Shown: in pieces, positions 31,312-40,654 of the stretch
Layout of the letters: every line of letters begins with the position of its first letter
Numbering within the stretch: the first letter of the stretch is position 1
DNA from: Microbacterium sp. RURRCA19A
GTDB lineage: Bacteria > Actinomycetota > Actinomycetes > Actinomycetales > Microbacteriaceae
Direction: 5' to 3'
Length of the DNA: 64,000 nucleotides
Assembly (NCBI RefSeq): GCF_900156455.1
Contig: NZ_FTNQ01000002.1
Span: 620,001 to 684,000, forward strand
The notes under the pieces: generated by a model
Databases searched by the model: none
Told to the model about the DNA's origin: nothing
Seen by the model: the letters and a program-made list of their open reading frames with translations, nothing else
Program-made: the position numbers and the translations under genes

Positions 31312-33078
31312 ATGGCATCCGAAAACCCCGTCCCCTCCGCAGAGGCGGACACCGCCCCCGAGCAGCTCACCTTCGCCGACCTGGGACTGGATGCCGCTGT
31401 GCTCAAGGCCCTCAAGGACGTCGGCTACGAGACCCCGTCGGCCATCCAGGCCGCCACGATCCCCGTCCTCCTGCAGGGCCGCGACGTGGTCGGCCTCGCC
31501 CAGACCGGCACGGGGAAGACCGCCGCGTTCGCCCTCCCGGTGCTGTCGCAGATGGAGACCGGCCACAAGAATCCGCAGGCCCTCGTGCTGGCCCCGACCC
31601 GCGAACTCGCCCTGCAGGTGTGCGAGGCGTTCGAGAAGTACGCCGCCCACATCAAGGGCGTCTCGGTGCTCCCCGTCTACGGCGGGCAGGGCTACGGCCA
31701 GCAGCTGTCGGCGCTGCGCCGCGGCGTCGACATCGTCGTGGGCACGCCCGGTCGCATCATGGACCACCTCGACAAGGGGACGCTCGACCTCAGCGAGCTG
31801 AAGTACCTCGTGCTCGACGAGGCCGACGAGATGCTGAAGATGGGCTTCGCGGAGGACGTCGAGACGATCCTCGCCGACACCCCCTCCACCAAGCAGGTGG
31901 CGCTGTTCTCGGCGACGATGCCGGCGCAGATCCGCCGGATCTCGGCGCAGTACCTCAACGACCCCGAAGAGATCACGGTCAAGACCAAGACCGCGACCTC
32001 GACGAACATCACCCAGCGCTACCTGATCGTGTCGTACCAGCAGAAGATCGATGCGCTCACCCGCATCCTCGAGGTCGAGAACTTCGAGGGCATGATCGTC
32101 TTCACCCGCACGAAGAACGAGACCGAGACCGTCGCCGAGAAGTTGCGCGCCCGCGGCTACACCGCCGCCGCGATCAACGGAGACGTCGCCCAGGTGCAGC
32201 GCGAGCGCACGGTCAACCAACTGAAGTCCGGCAAGCTCGACATCCTCGTCGCCACCGACGTCGCGGCCCGCGGTCTGGACGTCGACCGCATCAGCCACGT
32301 CGTCAACTACGACCTGCCGATCGACACCGAGTCGTACGTGCATCGCATCGGCCGCACCGGCCGTGCCGGGCGCACCGGGGATGCCATCAGCTTCGTGACC
32401 CCGCGCGAGCGCCGCATGCTCACCGCGATCGAGAAGGCGACCCGCCAGCCGCTCACCGAGATGTCACTGCCCAGCGTCGACGACGTCAACGCGACGCGCC
32501 TGACCCGCTTCGACGACGCGATCACCGCCGCGCTCGAGGACACCGCCGCGATCGCGACGTTCCGCGACGTCGTCGCCCACTACGTCGCCCACCACGACGT
32601 GCCCGAGGCCGACGTCGCCGCGGCGCTCGCCGTGGTCGCGCAGGGTGACACTCCGCTGTTGATGGCGGAGGAGCCGATCTCGCAGCCCCGGTTCGACCGC
32701 GATCGCTCGGACCGCGACCGCGACCGCGCGCCGCGCGAGGGTGGGCGCGACGGCGGCGACCGCGGCGACCGACGCAGCAGCGACGGCCGCTTCGCGACGT
32801 ACCGCATCGCGGTCGGACGTCGGCAGCGGGTCGAGCCGCGGCAGATCGTCGGCGCCCTCGCGAACGAGGGGGGCCTGCGTCGCAACGACTTCGGCGCGAT
32901 CCAGATCCGCCAGGACTTCTCGCTCGTCGAGCTCCCCGCAGACCTGTCGCGCGACACCCTCAACCGCCTCACCGACACGCGCATCTCGGGCCAGCTCATC
33001 GACCTGCGCCTGGATCAGGGCGGTCGCTCCGCCAAGCGCAGCGACCGGCCACAGCGCCGCGATCGCGATCGCGACTGA
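31312..33078 (+). CDS. DEAD-box ATP-dependent RNA helicase (DeaD/CsdA-like)
   Basis: A 588-residue RNA helicase. Motifs include the Q-motif region LTFADLGLD, motif I AQTGTGKT (63-70), PTRELALQV, TPGRIMDHL, DEAD at 169-172, SAT and HRIGRTGR (344-351). Beyond about residue 440 comes an Arg/Asp-rich linker (DRDRSDRDRDR) and then a DbpA-type RNA-binding domain (about 485-560). Another basic Arg/Asp tail ends the protein. It remodels structured RNA in cold adaptation, ribosome assembly or decay. A TACCGT box ends six bases before the ATG, suggesting a leaderless mRNA. Confidence 0.93.
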   Translation: MASENPVPSAEADTAPEQLTFADLGLDAAVLKALKDVGYETPSAIQAATIPVLLQGRDVVGLAQTGTGKTAAFALPVLSQMETGHKNPQALVLAPTRELALQVCEAFEKYAAHIKGVSVLPVYGGQGYGQQLSALRRGVDIVVGTPGRIMDHLDKGTLDLSELKYLVLDEADEMLKMGFAEDVETILADTPSTKQVALFSATMPAQIRRISAQYLNDPEEITVKTKTATSTNITQRYLIVSYQQKIDALTRILEVENFEGMIVFTRTKNETETVAEKLRARGYTAAAINGDVAQVQRERTVNQLKSGKLDILVATDVAARGLDVDRISHVVNYDLPIDTESYVHRIGRTGRAGRTGDAISFVTPRERRMLTAIEKATRQPLTEMSLPSVDDVNATRLTRFDDAITAALEDTAAIATFRDVVAHYVAHHDVPEADVAAALAVVAQGDTPLLMAEEPISQPRFDRDRSDRDRDRAPREGGRDGGDRGDRRSSDGRFATYRIAVGRRQRVEPRQIVGALANEGGLRRNDFGAIQIRQDFSLVELPADLSRDTLNRLTDTRISGQLIDLRLDQGGRSAKRSDRPQRRDRDRD

Positions 33079-33094
33079 CTCCGCGGCATCCGTT

Positions 33095-33130
33095 CGACGC
33101 CCCCGTGACCTTCCGGTCGCGGGGGCGTCG
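33095..33130 (+). terminator. Terminator after the RNA helicase
   Basis: A 16-base stem (CGACGCCCCCGTGACC with one G-T pair against its partner) closes a TTCC loop at 33111-33114. It lies 17 bases past the helicase stop. The rest of the 298-base gap to dnaK holds a 12-base GTGGCCCCGGGG direct repeat (33182, 33202) and the dnaK promoter. Confidence 0.8.
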
Positions 33131-33235
33131 ACGTCGCGGCATCCGGAACGGGGTGGATGCCGGTGACGTGGGGCGTCCTTCGTGGCCCCGGGGCGTCGCA
33201 TGTGGCCCCGGGGCCATAAACGTGCAGCAACAGAA

Positions 33236-33256
33236 GTTGAGCCAATCCATATCAAG
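33236..33256. promoter_or_regulatory. HAIR-like HspR operator, upstream copy
   Basis: GTTGAGC, seven bases, TATCAAG: a degenerate match to the HspR operator CTTGAGT-N7-ACTCAAG. It lies just upstream of the dnaK -35 box. Confidence 0.55.
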
Positions 33257-33261
33257 TCTGC

Positions 33262-35245
<1,984 letters not shown>

Positions 35246-35257
35246 GCGACAGAACTG

Positions 35258-35860
35258 ATGGCACACAAGGACGACGAACAGCCCCAGGGCTCGGGCGCCG
35301 GTCCTGACGAGACGGGGCCGGAGGAGAACACCTCCGGCCCCGCGCCGTCGGACCAGACCCCGGATGCCGAGGGCCTCACGATCGAGGACATCCTCGGCGC
35401 CGAGCAGACCCCCGAGGCCGCCGCCGAGGGGGCGGGCTCCGACAAGGAGGCCTCGCTGCTGATCGACCTCAAGCGCCTGCAGGCGGAGTACGCCAACTAC
35501 CGTCGGCGCACCGAGGAGCAGCGCGAGCGCGAGATCGAGCGGGCGAAGGGCGAGGCCGTGAAGGGCCTGCTCCCCGTGATGGACGACCTCGACCGCGCCG
35601 AGAAGCACGGCGACCTCGTCGAGGGCACCCCGTTCGCCGCGATCGGCGAGAAGGTGCGCGCCGTGGCGGAGCGGCTCGGCGTGGTCTCGTACGGCACGGC
35701 CGGCGAGCCCTTCGACCCGCAGCAGCACGAGGCGATCTTCCAGGCGCCCACCCCGGGCGTGACCCAGGCCACGGTGCTCGAGGTCGTCGAGGTCGGTTAC
35801 CGCCTCGGCTCCGTCGAGCTGCGCCCGGCCAAGGTCGTCGTCGCCGTGCCGGCCGAGTAG
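35258..35860 (+). CDS. grpE: Nucleotide exchange factor GrpE
   Basis: A 200-residue GrpE. The N-terminal 65 residues are acidic and disordered (GAGPDETGPEENTSGPAPSD). The long dimerisation helix contains LIDLKRLQAEYANYRRRTEEQR. The beta-domain includes the signature GVVSYGTAGEPFDPQQHEAI and EVGYRLGSVELRPAKVVV. It releases ADP from DnaK. It starts 12 bases after the dnaK stop and is followed 8 bases later by dnaJ. Confidence 0.96.
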   Translation: MAHKDDEQPQGSGAGPDETGPEENTSGPAPSDQTPDAEGLTIEDILGAEQTPEAAAEGAGSDKEASLLIDLKRLQAEYANYRRRTEEQREREIERAKGEAVKGLLPVMDDLDRAEKHGDLVEGTPFAAIGEKVRAVAERLGVVSYGTAGEPFDPQQHEAIFQAPTPGVTQATVLEVVEVGYRLGSVELRPAKVVVAVPAE

Positions 35861-35868
35861 GAGGACAC

Positions 35869-36858
35869 ATGGCGAGTCAGGACTGGTTCGACAAGGACTT
35901 CTACAAGGTCCTCGGTGTCGACAAGGGCGTGAGCGCTGCCGATCTGAAGAAGACGTACCGCAAGCTCGCACGCCAATACCACCCCGACTCGAACCCGGGT
36001 GACGCCAAGGCCGAGGCGAAGTTCAAGGAGATCAGCGAGGCCTACGCGGTGCTCAACGACCCCGAGCAGCGCGAGGAGTACGACCAGATCCGTGCGATGG
36101 GCTCGGGGGCGCGGTTCTCCGCGCCCGGTGCCGGCGGAGGCGGCGGTTTCGACGACGTCTTCAGCCGGTTCGGGCAGCAGCGCGGGGGCGCGTCGGCTCC
36201 CGGCGGTTTCGAGGACTTCTTCTCGATGTTCGACCAGCAGGGCGGCGGCTTCGGCTCGGGCCGGTTCGGTCAGACCACGGGCGGATACCGCGGCTTCGGC
36301 GGTCCGCAGCGCGGCGCCGACGTCACGGCCCGGACGACGCTGGACTTCGTCACCGCCGCCAAGGGCGAGACGATCACGCTGCAGGGCGAGGACGGTGTGC
36401 CGTTCAAGGTGAAGATCCCCGCGGGCGTCGCCGACGGCCAGAAGATCCGACTCCGCGGTCGCGGCCGGCCGTCTCCGGACGGCGGGGAGACCGGCGACAT
36501 CGTCGTGACGGTCGCGGTGCGCCCCCACCCGGTGTTCACCCGCGACGGCCTCAACCTTCGTCTGACGGTTCCCGTGACCTTCACCGAGGCGGCCCTCGGC
36601 GCCACGATCGAGGTCCCGACCCTCGGCGGCGAGCCCGTCCGGCTGCGCGTCGCGCCGGGCACCCCGTCCGGCCGCGTGCTGCGGGTCAAGGGACGAGGCA
36701 TCCATTCGTCCAAGGGCACCGGTGACCTGCTCGCCGAGGTCCAGGTGGCCGTCCCCGGTCACCTCGACGAGGCTGCCCGCGAGGCGCTGGAGCGCTTCCA
36801 CGAGCTCGAACCGAAAGAAAACCCCCGCGCCGACCTGATGGCCAAGGCGCGGCAGTGA
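35869..36858 (+). CDS. dnaJ: DnaJ co-chaperone lacking the zinc-finger domain
   Basis: A 329-residue J-protein. The J domain (about residues 10-72) contains the catalytic H38-P39-D40. A long Gly/Phe-rich linker follows (about 80-145), with GGFDDVFSRFGQQRGG and related repeats. The two beta-barrel substrate domains come directly after it. The central CxxCxGxG zinc repeats of classical DnaJ are absent, and I find no cysteine in the protein. It is therefore CbpA-like (type B) although it occupies the dnaJ slot of the dnaK operon. GAGGA precedes the ATG. Confidence 0.93.
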   Translation: MASQDWFDKDFYKVLGVDKGVSAADLKKTYRKLARQYHPDSNPGDAKAEAKFKEISEAYAVLNDPEQREEYDQIRAMGSGARFSAPGAGGGGGFDDVFSRFGQQRGGASAPGGFEDFFSMFDQQGGGFGSGRFGQTTGGYRGFGGPQRGADVTARTTLDFVTAAKGETITLQGEDGVPFKVKIPAGVADGQKIRLRGRGRPSPDGGETGDIVVTVAVRPHPVFTRDGLNLRLTVPVTFTEAALGATIEVPTLGGEPVRLRVAPGTPSGRVLRVKGRGIHSSKGTGDLLAEVQVAVPGHLDEAAREALERFHELEPKENPRADLMAKARQ

Positions 36859-36865
36859 CGCCGGA

Positions 36866-36898
36866 CTCCTGGCATCCGCCACAATCGGATGCCAGGAG
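36866..36898 (+). terminator. Hairpin between dnaJ and hspR
   Basis: A perfect 13-base stem (CTCCTGGCATCCG and its complement) closes a seven-base loop, eight bases after the dnaJ stop and 27 bases before the hspR start. It may act as a partial terminator that lowers hspR relative to dnaKJ, or protect the 3' end of the chaperone mRNA. Confidence 0.7.
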
Positions 36899-36925
36899 CA
36901 GGCGATCGACGAGAGAGGAGAGGTC

Positions 36926-37384
36926 GTGTCCGACAAGGAACTCGATGAGGATGCGCCGATCTTCGCGATCGCCGTGGCCGCGGAGCTGTCGAACATGCAC
37001 CCGCAGACGCTGCGGCAGTACGACCGACTCGGTCTGGTCGTCCCCGCCCGCACGCAGGGCGGATCGCGGCGGTACTCCAGCCGCCACGTGCAGCAGCTGC
37101 GCGAGGTCGCGCGCCTGTCGAGCGAGGGCATGAGCCTTCCCGCGATCGCGCGGCTCCTCGCGCTCGAAGAGCGGGTGCACGAGCTTGCGCGCCGCGTCAC
37201 CGACCTCGAGCGGCAATTGATGGCCGAGCGTCAGTCGCGCCCCGGTGCCCGCGTGTTCGCGGCCGGCGCGACCGGCTCGGTCGTGACGCTCCGCCACGGC
37301 GCGCGCGTACGCCGTGCGACCGACGTCGTGCTGTGGCGCCCGCACGGTCTCCTCGACCGCGACGACGACGGACGCGCCCGCTGA
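36926..37384 (+). CDS. hspR: Heat-shock repressor HspR (MerR family)
   Basis: A 152-residue MerR-type regulator. The HTH core is FAIAVAAELSNMHPQTLRQY followed by DRLGLVVPARTQGGSRRYS, an actinobacterial HspR hallmark. A coiled coil then runs over LALEERVHELARRVTDLERQL. HspR binds HAIR operators with DnaK as co-repressor, giving feedback control of chaperones. Sites are visible at dnaK (33236, 33289) and clpB (48266). The GTG start follows GAGAGGAGAG. The basic C-terminal tail is longer than the minimal domain. Confidence 0.95.
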   Translation: MSDKELDEDAPIFAIAVAAELSNMHPQTLRQYDRLGLVVPARTQGGSRRYSSRHVQQLREVARLSSEGMSLPAIARLLALEERVHELARRVTDLERQLMAERQSRPGARVFAAGATGSVVTLRHGARVRRATDVVLWRPHGLLDRDDDGRAR

Positions 37385-37451
37385 GTTCGCCCGGTGCCCT
37401 GCGGCGCGGCGACGCCTCGTCGGTGCGCACCGACGGTTCTAGAGTGCGAGC

Positions 37452-38165
37452 ATGACGCTCTCCTCCGTTCCCCCTCCGGTGCGCCAGCGCGGCGAGAGTG
37501 CCGCGACGAGGAGATGGGAGAGCTGGACCTACTGGCCGCTCACGGGCCTCGCCCTGGTGTGGGTGATCGTCTACACCGCGCAGGTCATCGGCGACGTCCG
37601 GGGGCGCTGGGAGGGAGTCGCCTTCACGTTCATGTTCGCGGTGCAGGTCGTCTTCGCCGGCGACTACGTCGTGCGACTGCTGTGGGCACGTCCGCGGGGA
37701 GTGTGGTTCCGGGCGCATCTGCTCGATCTCGCCGTGGTGTTCGTCCCGATCCTGCGGCCGCTGAGGCTGCTGGGCGCGTTGACGCGCCTGACGAGCTTCA
37801 CCCGCACGGCGGGCAGCTCGGTGCGCGCACAACTGATCATCTACGGTCTCGGCAGCGTGTCGCTGCTCATCTGGCAGGTCGCGCTGGTCGTGCTGCAGGC
37901 CGAGAGGCATACCCCGGGGGCGAACATCCTGACCTTCGGCGATGCGATCTGGTGGGCCGTGTGCACCGTGACGACGGTGGGATACGGCGACTACGCGCCG
38001 GTCACGGTCACGGGTCGCCTCGCGGCCGTCGTGCTCATGGCCGGGGGTGTGGTGCTCGTCGGGCTCATCGTCGCGACGATCTCGTCGTGGGCGAGCGAGC
38101 GGGTCGCGCAGGCTCACGAACGGAAGCGGGCTCAGGCGTCCGACGCCGACCATCCGGGCGGCTGA
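37452..38165 (+). CDS. Potassium-channel-like membrane protein
   Basis: A 237-residue ion channel with about four to six membrane segments. The potassium selectivity filter TTVGYGD is at residues 174-180, preceded by a pore helix (GDAIWWAVCTV) and followed by the last helix AAVVLMAGGVVLVGLIVATI. The upstream part resembles a voltage-sensor-like domain, with Arg in ILRPLRLLGALTRL. A charged tail ends the protein, with no RCK domain. A TAGAGT box ends six bases before the ATG, so it is probably leaderless. It likely conducts K+ out of the cell. Confidence 0.9.
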   Translation: MTLSSVPPPVRQRGESAATRRWESWTYWPLTGLALVWVIVYTAQVIGDVRGRWEGVAFTFMFAVQVVFAGDYVVRLLWARPRGVWFRAHLLDLAVVFVPILRPLRLLGALTRLTSFTRTAGSSVRAQLIIYGLGSVSLLIWQVALVVLQAERHTPGANILTFGDAIWWAVCTVTTVGYGDYAPVTVTGRLAAVVLMAGGVVLVGLIVATISSWASERVAQAHERKRAQASDADHPGG

Positions 38166-38191
38166 GGCCCCGGCCGCGGCATCCGCTCCCG

Positions 38192-38785
38192 TCAGGGCGG
38201 GCCGAGCCGGAGCACCGTGGCCGACTCGCCCACGCGCAGGTCGTCGACGACGCGGAGGGAGCGGGCCACGTCGTCGACCGCGCCGATCACGGTGCCGAAC
38301 CGCTCGCGGTCGGCGCACACGGCGGTGACGGTGACGAAGTGCGCCCCGGTGTCCCACGTGTAGGTCGCGAAGGGAGGCGTGCGCGCGTCGGCCGGAAGAG
38401 GCATGGCCAGCTTCTCGCCGACCCCCAGGTGAGGATTGCGGAACGACTCGGTGTCGTCGTACTCCATCGGCATCATCGCGCGGGCGGCACGCAGCTGCGA
38501 GGTCGCCTCCTGCAACTGCGCCATCACGACGAGCAGGTCGGGGTCGCTCTTCCACACCCACACCAGCACGCGGCCCCCGGCGCGGCGCATGAGCAGAGGC
38601 GCGGCCTGGCTCGCCACCCAGGCGAAGAGTCCGCTGCCGGGGCGTTCGGTCGCGCCGACCGCGCGATTGGCCTGCGTCAGGAGCATCCGGATCGCCGCCT
38701 TGCGGTGGCGCCTGCCGCGCAGCCCGAGCGAACCGGTGACGGGCACCCAGAGAGCGGCGGAAGCGTCGGCCTGGAGTCGGGGCAT
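38192..38785 (-). CDS. Hypothetical protein
   Basis: A 197-residue protein I do not recognise. It has no signal peptide, but a hydrophobic patch lies around GLFAWVASQAAPLLM and GRVLVWVWK. The C-terminal half is beta-rich (HFVTVTAVCADRERFGTVIG, DDVARSLRVVDDLRVG). The gene is monocistronic, convergent with the channel gene and divergent from the ABC exporter. A TAGGCT box ends six bases before its ATG, which supports it as a real, leaderless gene. Codon use is like its neighbours. Confidence 0.7.
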   Translation of the reverse strand: MPRLQADASAALWVPVTGSLGLRGRRHRKAAIRMLLTQANRAVGATERPGSGLFAWVASQAAPLLMRRAGGRVLVWVWKSDPDLLVVMAQLQEATSQLRAARAMMPMEYDDTESFRNPHLGVGEKLAMPLPADARTPPFATYTWDTGAHFVTVTAVCADRERFGTVIGAVDDVARSLRVVDDLRVGESATVLRLGPP

Positions 38786-38926
38786 GGCCCCAGCCTACGA
38801 GCCCGGATGCCGGGATGCCGGGGCCGTGGTACGCCGTCGGCGGAAGCACTCCCGCGATGTCGGAGGTTCGTGCGACTCTTGTTCCGCGGTGGTCGCGCCG
38901 CCACGATCTGACATCCGGAGAACGTC

Positions 38927-40654
38927 GTGCTCGGAAAGCTCCTCATTCGGTACCTCTCGAAGTACCGCTGGCTCCTCGTCGCCATCCTGGCGTTCCAGGC
39001 TGCGTCCGCCGTCGCGACGCTGTTCCTGCCGCGCTTGAACGCCGACATCATCAACCTCGGCGTCGCCCGCGGCGACACCGGCTACATCTGGTCGCGCGGC
39101 GCGATCATGCTGGTCATCTCGCTCGGGCAGATCACGGCATCCGTCATCGCCACGTACTTCGCCGCGCGCGCGGCGATGGCCGCCGGGCGCGACATCCGAC
39201 GCGATGTGTTCGAGCGGGTGAGCGGCTTCTCGGAACGGGAACTCTCGCAGTTCGGCGCCGGTTCGCTGATCACGCGCAACACCAACGACGTGCAGCAGGT
39301 CCAGATGCTCGCGATGATGGGCGCGACGATGCTCGTCAGCGCCCCGCTCCTGGCCATCGGCGGCATCATCATGGCGCTGCAGCAGGACGTGGGCCTGAGC
39401 TGGCTGATCGGCGTCGCGGTGCCCGTCCTGCTGGTCCTGGTCGCGCTGATCATCGCCCGGATGGTGCCGCTCTTCCGCAGCTACCAGGCCAAGCTCGACG
39501 CCGTGAACCGCATCATGCGCGAGCAGCTGACCGGCGTCCGCGTCGTGCGCGCGTTCGTGCGCGAGCGCATCGAAGAAGAGCGGTTCCGCGGCGCGAACAC
39601 CGACATCCTCGTGGTGGGGCGCAAGGTGGGGTCCCTCTTCGTCCTGCTGTTCCCGCTCGCGATGCTCGTCCTGAACGTCACCGTGGTCGGAGTCATCTGG
39701 TTCGGCGGCATCCAGGTCGACGCCGGCGGGGTCGAGATCGGTACGCTCTTCGCCTTCATCCAGTACGTCGCGCAGATCCTCGGCGGCGTCCTCATGGCGA
39801 GCTTCATGACGGTGATGATCCCGCGGGCCGCCGTCTCGGCCGAACGCATCGGCGAGGTGCTCGACAGCACCTCCACCCTCGTCCGTCCCGAGAACCCGGT
39901 CGCCGCGTTCCCCGCGCCGGGCGAGGTCGTCTTCGACGACGTCGCGTTCGCCTACCCCGGCGCCGAGGCCCCCGTCGTCTCGGGCATCAGCTTCACCGCG
40001 GCTCCGGGGGAAACCGTCGCGATCGTCGGATCGACGGGATCCGGCAAGACGACGCTGGTCTCGCTCATCCCGCGCCTGTTCGACGTGACCGACGGCGCCG
40101 TGCGCGTCGGCGGCGTCGACGTGCGACAGGCCGATCTCGACGAGCTGTGGCGCGGGATCGGGCTCGTGCCCCAGCGTCCGTTCCTCTTCAGCGGCACCGT
40201 CGCCTCGAACCTGCGGTTCGGGCGTGAAGAGGCCACCGACGACGAGCTGTGGCGTGCGCTCGAGATCGCACAGGGTCGCGACTTCGTGCGAGAGATGGAG
40301 GGCGGCCTCGAGGCCCGCATCGCGCAGGGCGGCACGAACGTGTCCGGCGGGCAGCGCCAGCGCCTGGCCATCGCCCGCGCGATCGTGCACCGGCCGCGCG
40401 TCCTGGTCTTCGACGACTCGTTCTCGGCCCTCGACCTGACCACCGACGCGCGATTGCGCAGAGCCCTGTGGGAAGAGTTGCCGGAGGTCACGAAGATCGT
40501 CGTGGCGCAGCGCGTCTCGACGATCACCGGGGCCGACCGAATCGTGGTTCTGGAAGACGGCCGCATGGTCGGACTCGGCACCCACGACGACCTCCTGCAG
40601 TCCAGCGCCACGTATCGCGAGATCGTCGAGTCGCAGCTGGGGGTGGAAGCATGA
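38927..40654 (+). CDS. ABC exporter half-transporter with degenerate nucleotide site
   Basis: A 575-residue fused membrane/ATPase protein: about six transmembrane helices (residues 15-310), then an ATPase with Walker A GSTGSGKT (368-375), signature VSGGQRQR and Walker B VLVFDDSFSA. The catalytic Glu after Walker B is Asp, and the H-loop His is Gln (VAQRVST). This matches the non-hydrolysing half of TM287/288- or LmrCD-type heterodimers. The GTG start has GGAGAA upstream. It overlaps the next half-transporter by ATGA. The substrate is likely a hydrophobic drug or lipid. Confidence 0.92.
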   Translation: MLGKLLIRYLSKYRWLLVAILAFQAASAVATLFLPRLNADIINLGVARGDTGYIWSRGAIMLVISLGQITASVIATYFAARAAMAAGRDIRRDVFERVSGFSERELSQFGAGSLITRNTNDVQQVQMLAMMGATMLVSAPLLAIGGIIMALQQDVGLSWLIGVAVPVLLVLVALIIARMVPLFRSYQAKLDAVNRIMREQLTGVRVVRAFVRERIEEERFRGANTDILVVGRKVGSLFVLLFPLAMLVLNVTVVGVIWFGGIQVDAGGVEIGTLFAFIQYVAQILGGVLMASFMTVMIPRAAVSAERIGEVLDSTSTLVRPENPVAAFPAPGEVVFDDVAFAYPGAEAPVVSGISFTAAPGETVAIVGSTGSGKTTLVSLIPRLFDVTDGAVRVGGVDVRQADLDELWRGIGLVPQRPFLFSGTVASNLRFGREEATDDELWRALEIAQGRDFVREMEGGLEARIAQGGTNVSGGQRQRLAIARAIVHRPRVLVFDDSFSALDLTTDARLRRALWEELPEVTKIVVAQRVSTITGADRIVVLEDGRMVGLGTHDDLLQSSATYREIVESQLGVEA

